This document shows, one piece after another, positions 24,443-32,127 of a stretch of 38,978 nucleotides of DNA (positions within the stretch are counted from its first letter, which is position 1; the number at the start of each line of letters is the position of its first letter). The stretch spans positions 1 through 38,978 of the forward strand of contig CATJNN010000145.1 of NCBI GenBank assembly GCA_949742185.1, read 5' to 3'. Origin of the DNA: an uncultured Clostridia bacterium (lineage in GTDB: Bacteria > Bacillota > Clostridia > UBA1381). Position numbers and translations under genes: made by a program. The notes below the pieces were generated by a model. It saw nothing but the letters and a program-made list of their open reading frames with translations, was not told where the DNA came from and did not search any database.

Positions 24443-25731
24443 GAATAGATTTAGGAATTATATTGGGAGTAGTATTAGCGTGTATATTTTTTATTTATTA
24501 CGCAGACACGTTGTTTTACAGAAAAATAAATAAGGTGGCGTGTTATTGTATTATAGGTGCTTTTTATGTTGCGCATCTATTTATTTGTGCATTTGGAAAC
24601 TTGCCTGTTAATGTTATTACACTTTTCTTAATGACGTTTTTATGTTTTATTTGTTGTTATCATATAGATTTAAAAAATGCATTATTACAGAGTTTTGTAA
24701 TTGTATTATTAGCAGATTTAAGTGAATTAATAATAGCTTTTATACCACATTTAAATATTTCACCAGTTAATACTAATTTTATAAATGCTACACAATCTTT
24801 GATCTTAACATTAACAAGCAAATCTTTATATCTTATAGGAATTATGATTGTAAGTAAATTGTTTGGTAAATATAAGAGTTTGTGTGGAACGCCATCGACT
24901 GTTTTAATTTTGGTGCCAATATTAACTATATGTTCTCTTTTTCTTATGTTGCAAATAAATATAACATCAAATTTATTATCAGGAATATGTTTATTATTAA
25001 TTTTAATAAATGTAGTATTATTGATTATTAATAAAAGAATGATTAATAAAGATTTAGAAATTGCTGAACTTAAAGCAGAAACTGCAAAAGAACATTTTCG
25101 TTTGGAGGAATATTTAATGTTAAAAGAAAAATATGAAGGTATGAATGTATTTCATCATGATTTTAAAGAGCATATGATTACGATAAATGCTTTAATAGAA
25201 AATAATATTGAGAAAGCAAAAGAATACATAAAAGCTATTTGTAAAGAAGAGGCGAAAGTACATTATGTTAAATATACCAATAATGATATGCTTAATATTG
25301 TACTCACAAAAAAGAAAGAAGACTGTTCAGATAGTGGAATAGAGTTTATAATCGACCCTATACAAGTGGATATGTCATTTTTGAGCGATATTGATACTGT
25401 ATCTTTGTTTTCAAATTTAATAAATAATGCTATTGAAGCTTGTAATGAGTGTGAAGAAAAAAAGATATTTTTAAATATAAGCGCTGCAAATAAAAATTTT
25501 ATTACCATGAAAATAGAAAATACTGTAGATAAAAAGCCGCTCGTTATAGATGGAAAGCTTCGCACGCATAAGAAAAATAAAGATTTGCACGGCATAGGAA
25601 TGAATAGCATCCGCAGAACTTTAACAAGATACGACGCTTCACTCGACTGGAATTATAATGCCGATAATAAGATATTCAGCGTAACAATAGTTTTGCAGAA
25701 TAATAAAAAAGATACCGCTAACGCAAAATAA
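24439..25731 (+). CDS. agrC: Sensor histidine kinase, AgrC-like (GHKL)
   Basis: 430 aa. The N-terminal half (about 1-195) is hydrophobic with about six membrane segments, which in AgrC bind the peptide signal. A coiled region follows, with the H-box FHHDFKEHMITI (likely phospho-accepting His), then NLINNAIEAC (N-box) and DLHGIGMNSIRRTLTRY (G-box) of the HATPase domain. ATG 24439 is 6 nt after AGGAGG. Bases from about 24450 to 25540 are much more AT-rich, with TTA leucine codons, than the rest of the locus; the last about 190 bp return to normal composition. Confidence 0.9.
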   Translation: MRIDLGIILGVVLACIFFIYYADTLFYRKINKVACYCIIGAFYVAHLFICAFGNLPVNVITLFLMTFLCFICCYHIDLKNALLQSFVIVLLADLSELIIAFIPHLNISPVNTNFINATQSLILTLTSKSLYLIGIMIVSKLFGKYKSLCGTPSTVLILVPILTICSLFLMLQINITSNLLSGICLLLILINVVLLIINKRMINKDLEIAELKAETAKEHFRLEEYLMLKEKYEGMNVFHHDFKEHMITINALIENNIEKAKEYIKAICKEEAKVHYVKYTNNDMLNIVLTKKKEDCSDSGIEFIIDPIQVDMSFLSDIDTVSLFSNLINNAIEACNECEEKKIFLNISAANKNFITMKIENTVDKKPLVIDGKLRTHKKNKDLHGIGMNSIRRTLTRYDASLDWNYNADNKIFSVTIVLQNNKKDTANAK

Positions 25732-25752
25732 CGACCATTCAGTCGATTGCTG

Positions 25753-25781
25753 TTTACATTTGAGAGCTTTTCTGTTATATT
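25753..25781 (+). promoter_or_regulatory. Promoter of agrDB, extended -10
   Basis: TTTACA (25753-25758), 17-bp spacer, TATATT (25776-25781), with TGT directly before the -10. The sequence CGAC (25732-25735) / GTCG (25742-25745) lies about 8 bp above the -35, where an activator such as AgrA would bind. Confidence 0.75.
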
Positions 25782-25813
25782 ATTCATGTAAGTTATTAAA
25801 AGGAGGGAACAAA

Positions 25814-25984
25814 ATGTTAAAAGAGTATTCAAAAAAATTCTTTAACAAAAGCATGCGTGTTATTATGTGTGCGATGCCCGCAATTTTAACAGCTTTGCTT
25901 GTATTTCATGCAAATTCAACTGCATGTCTTATAAACGGGCAGCCTGAGCCGCCAAAGGCTCTTAAAAATTATCGTAAATTCTAA
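25814..25984 (+). CDS. agrD: Cyclic lactone autoinducer peptide precursor, AgrD-like
   Basis: 56 aa. N-terminal amphipathic/hydrophobic leader (1 to about 32), then the conserved core HANSTACLINGQPEPPKAL. By analogy with other AgrD peptides, C38 forms the thiolactone with the fourth residue after it, giving a CLING ring, and the QPEPP-type tail is cut off by AgrB. The ring lacks the usual bulky aromatic residues, so this signal would be unusual. ATG 25814 is 7 nt after AGGAGG. The stop abuts the agrB start with no gap. Confidence 0.9.
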   Translation: MLKEYSKKFFNKSMRVIMCAMPAILTALLVFHANSTACLINGQPEPPKALKNYRKF

Positions 25985-26560
25985 ATGGATAATATATCCA
26001 GAAGAATTATAAGTTATGCTGTGAGCCATAGTTTTATACGGAAAGAACAATACGAGGAATATGTATATATTCTTACCATGCTCCTGAATGTATTCATCAC
26101 TGATATCACTCTTTTTTTAATCGGTGTTCTTATGAATATGCCATGGGAGTGTGTAGCATTTTGGCTAGTATACATGGTTTTACATAAATATTGCGGTGGG
26201 TTCCATTTCAGCACATCTTTGAAATGTTATCTGTCGTCATGTATTATGTGCCCGGTTGTTCTGCTTTTTATTCGATTCGTTCCGTTAGGTCCAATATGGC
26301 TCTTAGCAATAACTTTAATTTCTGCAATAATACTGCTTATTGTTTCTCCGGTTGAAGCGCAGAATAAACCGCTCGACGGAAAAGAAAAAGTTGTATTTGG
26401 CAGAATAGCAAGAATTTTAACGATAATTACCGTGATTTTATACGGAGTTATGTTATTTGCAAAGCTGTTTGCCGTTGCAAAAATAATATCAGCAGCTATT
26501 GTCTGCGTTATGATTTTTGCTGTGGCGGGCAAATTGTATCTTAAACATTTGCAAAAATGA
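25985..26560 (+). CDS. agrB: AgrB-family peptide-processing membrane protease
   Basis: 191 aa, about five to six hydrophobic segments. The catalytic pair of the family is visible as H74 (KYCGGFHF) and C81 (STSLKCYL), seven residues apart as in known AgrB proteins. AgrB cuts AgrD behind its core and closes the thiolactone ring. The ATG directly follows the agrD stop, so expression is coupled. Its downstream end is marked by two terminators. Confidence 0.93.
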   Translation: MDNISRRIISYAVSHSFIRKEQYEEYVYILTMLLNVFITDITLFLIGVLMNMPWECVAFWLVYMVLHKYCGGFHFSTSLKCYLSSCIMCPVVLLFIRFVPLGPIWLLAITLISAIILLIVSPVEAQNKPLDGKEKVVFGRIARILTIITVILYGVMLFAKLFAVAKIISAAIVCVMIFAVAGKLYLKHLQK

Positions 26561-26566
26561 AAATAC

Positions 26567-26595
26567 AGAGGGGAATCGACCCTCCTCTATATTTT
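26567..26595 (+). terminator. Terminator-like hairpin after agrB
   Basis: AGAGGGG (26567-26573) pairs with CCTCCTCT (26581-26588) with one bulged base; ATATTTTGC follows. It is weaker than the next hairpin. Confidence 0.5.
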
Positions 26596-26620
26596 GCTGT
26601 TATAACACAAATTATAACAA

Positions 26621-26653
26621 AAAACTGGCAGGTTTATTCCTGTCAGTTTTTTT
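26621..26653 (+). terminator. Main terminator of the agr locus
   Basis: AAAACTGGCAGG (26621-26632) pairs with CCTGTCAGTTTT (26639-26650, one G-U) and is followed by three more T, giving a seven-T run. Confidence 0.88.
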
Positions 26654-26683
26654 GTTAACCGTATTATAAAGCAACAGTTAAGA

Positions 26684-26714
26684 TAATGCGGGATTTAATA
26701 TCCGGCATTATTTT
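26684..26714. terminator. Third hairpin in the agrB-galM spacer
   Basis: TAATGCGGGAT (26684-26694) pairs with ATCCGGCATTA (26700-26710) with one mismatch; TTTTC follows on plus. It could assist termination from either side. The rest of the 280-nt spacer (26561-26840) shows no gene. Confidence 0.45.
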
Positions 26715-26840
26715 CATTGAATGTTTTGCCGGCAAGCAAAGAAAAAATAAACTGGTTTAATACCCGAATTTGTTTTTATATTATATGCTGGTTTCTTCTT
26801 ACCGTTTGGAATTGTCAGAAAAATATCCCTTTTTATTATT

Positions 26841-27890
26841 CTATTTTAACGTGAATTTATATTCCGTAGTGTGTTTGTATTCCTGTCCCGCTTTTAAAAC
26901 CGGCGACGGAAAATGGCTGTGCGCCATAGCGTTAGGGAAGCACTGCGTTTCCAGACAAAACGCATTATGCGCGCCGTAAATAACTCCATCCTTGCAGACG
27001 CGTCTTGACTCAGCGCAGTTCATTGTATATAACTGTACCGCAGGAGCGTCGGTATACATCATCATGCAGATTCCGGATTCGGCACATGACGCCGCCGCGC
27101 CCAACCGATAACCCGCGCCCTCAATGGCAAAATTATGGTCGTATCCGCCAAACATTTGTATCTGACTGAAATCCGCATTTATATCCTGTCCGATAGGCTT
27201 AGGCGCGCGAAAATCAAACGGCGTACCGCCGACTGAACATACCTCGCCTGTAGGCATACATTCGTTGTTGTTTGGAGTATAGAATCCGCTGTTAATTTGC
27301 AAAATCTGATTGTATATTGTCCCGCTTGCATGTCCTGCAAGGTTAAAATAGCTGTGATTTGTGAGATTTACGAGCGTATCTTTGTCTGACACTGCGCGGT
27401 ACTCTATTTTGAGTGCGTTTTCGGCTGTAAGGCTGTAGGTCATATGTACCGTAAGATTGCCCGGAAAGCCCTCTTCGCCGTCAGGACTTACGAGCGACAG
27501 TTCTAAAGCGGGTTCTTTGTCTGTGCCAGTGGCGTTTGCAGACCAAAGTTTTTTATCAAAACCGATATTGCCGCCGTGCAGACTGTTTTCACCCTCGTTT
27601 ATACCGACTTTGTACTGCGAGCCCCCAAGAGAAAACTCGCCTCTGGCAATACGGTTTGCGTGTCTGCCGATTGCCGCGCCATAGTAGCCGTAATTGTCAA
27701 GATATTCATTGAGAGTGTCGCGTCCGAGCACAATGTCAATGTCATTTCCGTTTTTGTTCCGAACAAAAACATTGCGTATAATGCCGCCGTAATTTGTTAT
27801 GCACGCGCGCAGTCCTAAACTGTTGTCAAGCGTGTACAGCGTAACGTCCGCGCCGTTTATTGCGCCGAAAATTTCTGTTGTAATTCCCAT
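26841..27890 (-). CDS. galM: Aldose 1-epimerase (mutarotase)
   Basis: 349 aa. It interconverts alpha and beta anomers of aldoses such as galactose. Family motifs: ITNYGGIIRNVFV, GRHANRIARGEF, NSLHGG (H105, substrate-binding), LTNHSYFNLAG (catalytic His) and AFCLETQCFPNA (catalytic Glu). The start is ATG 27890 behind GGGAGG; a longer frame from 27944 lacks support. It lies 58 bp after the GerMN lipoprotein on the same strand, so they may be cotranscribed, though the functions are not obviously linked. Confidence 0.93.
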   Translation of the reverse strand: MGITTEIFGAINGADVTLYTLDNSLGLRACITNYGGIIRNVFVRNKNGNDIDIVLGRDTLNEYLDNYGYYGAAIGRHANRIARGEFSLGGSQYKVGINEGENSLHGGNIGFDKKLWSANATGTDKEPALELSLVSPDGEEGFPGNLTVHMTYSLTAENALKIEYRAVSDKDTLVNLTNHSYFNLAGHASGTIYNQILQINSGFYTPNNNECMPTGEVCSVGGTPFDFRAPKPIGQDINADFSQIQMFGGYDHNFAIEGAGYRLGAAASCAESGICMMMYTDAPAVQLYTMNCAESRRVCKDGVIYGAHNAFCLETQCFPNAMAHSHFPSPVLKAGQEYKHTTEYKFTLK

Positions 27891-27948
27891 ATGTATGCCT
27901 CCCTGCTTTTTTTCTATTTTACCATAGAGCGCGTCGGGAAGCAATATG

Positions 27949-28446
27949 CTAAAGCATATAATCCGGAATAAAAGTTTCCCGCATGTTTAAGAATCCTTTA
28001 AAATCCTCTTTTTGTTCTCCGTTTATAGTAAACTTCACAGTGGATATGCCTTCGACAGACGTGACGGAGTTTACAATCTGATACACTGCCAAAACCTCAA
28101 GGTCTCTGCCCTCGAACGGAGCGTTTATCATAGATTCCGATAAATCTACAACAGCAGTTTCATGTTCAACTTTAACGGTTATGCAGTTTTTTTCATTTGG
28201 AATAAGGCGGCGGATTTTCTTGTTTGAGTCGCTTCCCTCAATAAGTTTGTTCACTACCCATTCCGCGCTTTTCTGCGCGCTCATTTTCTTAATTGGCGTT
28301 TCTATAGGAATAAGCCGAAGCATATCGCTGTCGATATAATAAATCTCTACGGTTCTGTTTTCAGCCATAGCGCCCCTGCTTGCGCCGCAGCCGCTGAGCA
28401 TGCACGCGCATAAAAGCAGAATAAACGCTGTTTTTATCTTTTGCAT
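27949..28446 (-). CDS. GerMN-domain lipoprotein
   Basis: 165 aa. An N-terminal lipoprotein signal ends in the lipobox LSGC with C20. The rest (VEIYYIDSDMLRLIPIE, AVVDLSESM, TSVEGISTVKFTINGE) is a GerMN domain, found in GerM proteins of spore germination and wall-associated lipoproteins. ATG 28446 has GGAGGG 7 nt upstream; an ATG at 28461 overlaps that box and is rejected. It would be anchored on the outer face of the membrane. Exact function unknown. Confidence 0.87.
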   Translation of the reverse strand: MQKIKTAFILLLCACMLSGCGASRGAMAENRTVEIYYIDSDMLRLIPIETPIKKMSAQKSAEWVVNKLIEGSDSNKKIRRLIPNEKNCITVKVEHETAVVDLSESMINAPFEGRDLEVLAVYQIVNSVTSVEGISTVKFTINGEQKEDFKGFLNMRETFIPDYML

Positions 28447-28502
28447 AAAAAATCCCTCCAAATATATTATACATATATTATATGAAGGGGGGTTGGAAAA
28501 TA

Positions 28503-28757
28503 TTACATATTTTTCTTTGCGTCCTCAAGAGCGCGTGCAAGCTGGTCGGGGCAGGACGTGCCTCGTCCGTTGCAGTCGGTGTTTTTCAGACGGCTTATAA
28601 CCTCGTCAACGTTCATACCCTCGGCAAGCTTTGATATACCGGACGTATTGCCGTTGCAGCCGCGAGTGAAACGAATGTTGCGCACAATATCTCCGTCTAT
28701 GTCAAATTCAATTTTTGCCGAACAAACTCCGTGCGGCGTATAAGCAAATGATTTCAT
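28503..28757 (-). CDS. TSCPD-domain protein (TIGR03905 type)
   Basis: 84 aa. It contains the motif GTSCPDQLARAL near the C-terminus and FTRGCNGNTSGISKLAEGM in the middle, as in the small TSCPD proteins of Firmicutes. TSCPD is also the C-terminal zinc module of some ribonucleotide reductases; the role of the free-standing form is not known. The start is ATG 28757, 8 nt after AGGAG; a GTG at 28766 overlaps that box. It has a good promoter and heads the minus-strand group with GerMN and galM. Confidence 0.88.
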   Translation of the reverse strand: MKSFAYTPHGVCSAKIEFDIDGDIVRNIRFTRGCNGNTSGISKLAEGMNVDEVISRLKNTDCNGRGTSCPDQLARALEDAKKNM

Positions 28758-28788
28758 GTTCAACACTCCTAATTAATATGATATATTA

Positions 28789-28817
28789 ATATTATCATAA
28801 AAGATATGATTTTTCAA
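28789..28817 (-). promoter_or_regulatory. Extended -10 promoter of the TSCPD gene
   Basis: On minus, TTGAAA (28817-28812), 17-bp spacer, TAATAT (28794-28789), with TGA directly before the -10. Divergent to the esterase promoter. Confidence 0.8.
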
Positions 28818-28839
28818 TATAGTTATTGGATTTAATTAT

Positions 28840-28851
28840 CGTTAGATAACG
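28840..28851. promoter_or_regulatory. Inverted repeat between divergent promoters
   Basis: CGTTA-GA-TAACG forms a perfect inverted repeat about 29 bp above the -35 of the esterase promoter. It could be a regulator site for either divergent gene; no regulator gene is nearby. Confidence 0.35.
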
Positions 28852-28879
28852 GATATTTTTTGCTGACGTTAAATAGTTA

Positions 28880-28908
28880 TTGAAAACAGCTTTGAATTGA
28901 TATATAAT
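28880..28908 (+). promoter_or_regulatory. Sigma-A promoter of the SLH esterase gene
   Basis: TTGAAA (28880-28885), 17-bp spacer, TATAAT (28903-28908), 32 bp before the start codon. Confidence 0.87.
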
Positions 28909-28940
28909 AAACCTATGATAAGGAAAAAAGGAGGATATAT

Positions 28941-31130
28941 ATGAAACTAAAAAGAGTATGCGTAATGCTGCTTGCCGCGATTATGATGGGTGCAGGTACA
29001 GGAGCGACGGTATTCGCGGATGAAGAGAAAACAGAACTTTACCATAAGGTGTTTGATTTCGGATATGACAATGCGGAGGATGATTTTGCAGCCGTTACGT
29101 CAACAACAGAGTATACTGAAAAACTTGGTTATGGATTAGAAAGCTTATCTGATATTAAAGAGGGAGGCGAAAAGTTGCCCGAACATCTGGAAATTTTTCG
29201 CCCGTACGACCCTGCAAATATGTATTATGCGGAAAGGGATTATTTAACAACTGAAGCGGAGGAAGGTATAACATTTACCGCCGACGTGCCAGACGGCGAT
29301 TATTGGATAAACGTTATATCAGGCGGAGAAACAGAAACTGGCGTTAACATATACATAAACGGCGGCGAGCGCGTTCGTATGTATACGGTTGAGGCCGGAG
29401 CTGTTTCGGGGCATCAGCAGTCTGTTGTGCCGAAGAATGGAAAAATCACAGTTCAGATTAAGGGAAAAAATACAAAAGTGAATGTAATAGAAGTTACGCA
29501 GATAGCAAGCCGCACGGAGGGTGAGAAACCTATAATATATATTGCGGGAGACTCAACAGCTCAGACCTACGATTGGTCTAAATATTATCCGCAGACAGGC
29601 TGGGGACAGGTTATAGGAGATTATCTTTCAGACAGCGCAATAATTGAAAACCGTGCTATCGGCGGCAGAAGTCTTAAAAGCTACAATAATGACGGAAGAC
29701 TTGACAGTATTCTTACGGAAATGCATCCGGGAGACTATGTGATTATTCAGTTTGGTCATAACGACGGTTCAAGCAAGCCGGAAAGATTTATATCGGTAGA
29801 CGATTTTAAGATTCTTCTGGAGAAAAAATATATAACGGAAATTAAAAAGCGGGGCGGCACGCCGATTATCTTCACGCCAACACCGCATTTTTCTCCAAAT
29901 GATAAAGGAGAGTTTGCGCCTACAATTTTAGATTATTCCGCAGCGGCTGTGGAAATTGGCGAAAAGTGCGGCGCGGTTGTAATTGATATTCAAAAGGCTA
30001 TAGCTGACTATTGGAATGTATGCGGACAGAATAAAGTAAAAACATTTTATTTTATAAACGAACCGCTTGAAAGCGCACAGTATCCTGACGGAACCGACGA
30101 CCATACGCATTTTAAAGAAATAGGTGCGCGTGAAGTAGCGCAGGTTATCGCAAAGGAGCTTATGAAAAATATTCCCGAGCTTAAAGACGCGTTTGTTTTG
30201 GAGCGTAAATCGTCGTTTACCGATACAAAAGGTCACTGGGCGGAGAATATTATAAACAATTTGTATGAGAGCCGATATGTTGAAGGAGTTTCAGACGCAG
30301 AGTTTTCACCCGACGCGCATGTAACGCGCGCCGAGTTTTTGGCCATGTCTATGCGCGCCTGCGGTATTGCAGGACATGGATACAGGGAGGGAGAGTGTCT
30401 TGATGCTCCGTCTGACGCATGGTATAGGTTTTATGTGCAAAGCGCCATTGATAAAGGACTTATCCCGAAAAACATGATTAACGGATATGAAGAAATAAAG
30501 GTAGAAATTCCGGCGGCGGACGATAAACTGGCGAGTGAGAAAATGGTGATAGAAGGTGAGTTTAATGCAGAACAGACGATAACTCGCGAGGAAATGGCGG
30601 CTGTTGTTGTAAATTGCTATGAATATGCATGGACTCAGGCGGGTAATGAAGCGAAGTATTATATTATAAATGGATGTACAAGAATATCAAATGCATTTAA
30701 TGTCAGACCGATATACATTATAAACAGCAAAACAAAATATTTGGAAGCGGAAAATAATAAATTTTGTCCTGTTGAAGAAGATGTATTTTCATGGGACAGA
30801 TTATTTGATATACCTAATAATGGGGAAACAGTAGATTATGGTTTAATCACAGTGGATTATGCATCTGGAATATCGCCGACAGGACCGGTACATTTGGAAT
30901 CCGATGTATTGAGCGGCGATAATATATCCGAATGGGCAAAAGATTATGTTATTAAAGCTATGGCTCTTGATATAATGAACGGATATTATACAGATTTACA
31001 GAATTACCGTGTGCAAAATGCAAACGGAGCGGCGACATACCAGATGAGTACAACAGAATTTGCCCCCAGAGATTTTACAACCCGCGCGCAGGCGGCAAAG
31101 GTTATAAGCGAAATAATCAAAAAGGTTTAA
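28941..31130 (+). CDS. Secreted SGNH esterase (rhamnogalacturonan acetylesterase-like) with SLH repeats
   Basis: 729 aa. Signal peptide at 1 to about 26 (cut near VFADEE). About 32-185 is a beta-rich module opening FDFGYDNAEDDF, like carbohydrate-binding domains on pectin enzymes. About 197-410 is a CE12-type SGNH domain: GDSTAQ (nucleophile S205), GGRS (241-244), FGHND (N274) and DDHTHF (D387, H390). SLH repeats follow at about 424-475 (FTDTKGHWAENIINNLYES), about 485-560 and about 668-729. They would bind wall polymers and fix the enzyme on the cell surface. Likely role: removing acetyl groups from rhamnogalacturonan. ATG 28941 follows AAAGGAGG. Confidence 0.88.
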   Translation: MKLKRVCVMLLAAIMMGAGTGATVFADEEKTELYHKVFDFGYDNAEDDFAAVTSTTEYTEKLGYGLESLSDIKEGGEKLPEHLEIFRPYDPANMYYAERDYLTTEAEEGITFTADVPDGDYWINVISGGETETGVNIYINGGERVRMYTVEAGAVSGHQQSVVPKNGKITVQIKGKNTKVNVIEVTQIASRTEGEKPIIYIAGDSTAQTYDWSKYYPQTGWGQVIGDYLSDSAIIENRAIGGRSLKSYNNDGRLDSILTEMHPGDYVIIQFGHNDGSSKPERFISVDDFKILLEKKYITEIKKRGGTPIIFTPTPHFSPNDKGEFAPTILDYSAAAVEIGEKCGAVVIDIQKAIADYWNVCGQNKVKTFYFINEPLESAQYPDGTDDHTHFKEIGAREVAQVIAKELMKNIPELKDAFVLERKSSFTDTKGHWAENIINNLYESRYVEGVSDAEFSPDAHVTRAEFLAMSMRACGIAGHGYREGECLDAPSDAWYRFYVQSAIDKGLIPKNMINGYEEIKVEIPAADDKLASEKMVIEGEFNAEQTITREEMAAVVVNCYEYAWTQAGNEAKYYIINGCTRISNAFNVRPIYIINSKTKYLEAENNKFCPVEEDVFSWDRLFDIPNNGETVDYGLITVDYASGISPTGPVHLESDVLSGDNISEWAKDYVIKAMALDIMNGYYTDLQNYRVQNANGAATYQMSTTEFAPRDFTTRAQAAKVISEIIKKV

Positions 31131-31154
31131 GGTAATATAATAGGAAGTGATAAG

Positions 31155-31259
31155 ATGTTTACAAGCAGACAGAAAAAAATAATATGTATAGTTATAGCGG
31201 TGTGTATGATAGTTCCGATTGCTATCGGAGCGGTGTCGATTATAACGTCGATGATGTAA
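31155..31259 (+). CDS. 34-aa single-span membrane peptide
   Basis: The protein reads MFTSRQKKIICIV followed by a hydrophobic stretch to ITSMM: a positively charged N-terminus and one membrane helix (about 9-31). AGGAAGTG lies 7 nt before ATG 31155, and the gene begins 24 bp after the esterase stop, before the shared terminator. The architecture resembles small Firmicute membrane peptides of the Prli42 type, but I cannot assign it. The helix would be inserted N-in by the positive-inside rule. Confidence 0.6.
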   Translation: MFTSRQKKIICIVIAVCMIVPIAIGAVSIITSMM

Positions 31260-31294
31260 CGAGAATGATTTGAAAAACAGTAATGTTTCACTGA

Positions 31295-31342
31295 AAACGA
31301 TAAAATACCGGAGCGGATTGCCGTTCCGGTATTTTATCGTTT
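31295..31342. terminator. Very strong bidirectional terminator
   Basis: 31295-31316 pairs with 31321-31342 over 22 bp (one G-U) around the tetraloop ATTG. It ends the esterase/small-peptide unit on plus and dapB on minus. Confidence 0.93.
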
Positions 31343-31353
31343 GTTAAAAGAAT

Positions 31354-32106
31354 TTACTGTATCAAATCTTCCATATCATACATACCTGCATTTTGTCCGA
31401 CAAGGAATTTTGCGGCTTTAACCGCTCCGACGGCAAAAACCTCCTTGCTAGCCGCGGAATGTTTAAGCTCAATAACCTCGTCGTTGCCCGCGAAAATTAC
31501 GGTATGATCTCCGACTATAGTGCCGCCGCGTATTGCGTGGATTCCTATCTCCTGTTTTTTGCGTTTGCGGCGGACGCTGTGGCGGTCGTACACATATTCG
31601 GCCGGCGAAGTTAACGTGTCTGAAATTGCATCTGCAATCGCAAGAGCTGTGCCGGAGGGCGCGTCAATTTTCTGATTGTGATGACGTTCTTCAATTTCAA
31701 TATCGAAATTGCCCTCTAAAAGCGCAGTCGCTTTTTTAGCGAGCGATATAAGCAGATTTATACCCAGGCTCATATTTGCGGAGAAAAATAAAGGTATTTG
31801 CTTTGACGCTTTTCTCATTTCCTCTTTTTGTTCCAGCGATAATCCTGTAGTGGCAAGAACAATCGGAAGTCCGCGCTTTTTTGCGTATTCTAAAATTCCT
31901 TCAAAAGCGGACGGGTGCGAAAAATCAATTATAACGTCGGCTTCTCCGTCAAAATCGTCGGGCGAGGTGAAAACAGGGTAATCGTTCGGCATATTGTCAG
32001 CCACATCAAAACCCGCCGCGATTGCCGCGCCGCCGTCCTCGGCGGCAATTCGTGAAATAACCTGCCCCATTTTCCCGTTGCAGCCGTTTAAAATTATTTT
32101 TATCAT
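31354..32106 (-). CDS. dapB: 4-hydroxy-tetrahydrodipicolinate reductase
   Basis: 250 aa. It reduces the DapA product with NAD(P)H on the way to diaminopimelate and lysine. The nucleotide-binding start is ILNGCNGKMGQVI, then DFSHPSAF and ATTGLS. The active-site block is ERHHNQKIDAPSGTAL with H142, H143 and K146. It is the last gene of the asd-dapA-dapB operon, 21 bp after dapA. ATG 32106 follows GGGAGAG. Confidence 0.96.
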   Translation of the reverse strand: MIKIILNGCNGKMGQVISRIAAEDGGAAIAAGFDVADNMPNDYPVFTSPDDFDGEADVIIDFSHPSAFEGILEYAKKRGLPIVLATTGLSLEQKEEMRKASKQIPLFFSANMSLGINLLISLAKKATALLEGNFDIEIEERHHNQKIDAPSGTALAIADAISDTLTSPAEYVYDRHSVRRKRKKQEIGIHAIRGGTIVGDHTVIFAGNDEVIELKHSAASKEVFAVGAVKAAKFLVGQNAGMYDMEDLIQ

Positions 32107-32127
32107 TCGTATCTCTCCCTGATTTTA

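Noticed and set aside
24439-25731. agrC as a pseudogene because of its odd composition
   Set aside because: The frame is intact over 430 codons and the H-, N- and G-boxes are all present.
26770-26979. 69-aa plus-strand frame
   Set aside because: Mostly antisense to the end of galM and starts within an AT-rich spacer without RBS.
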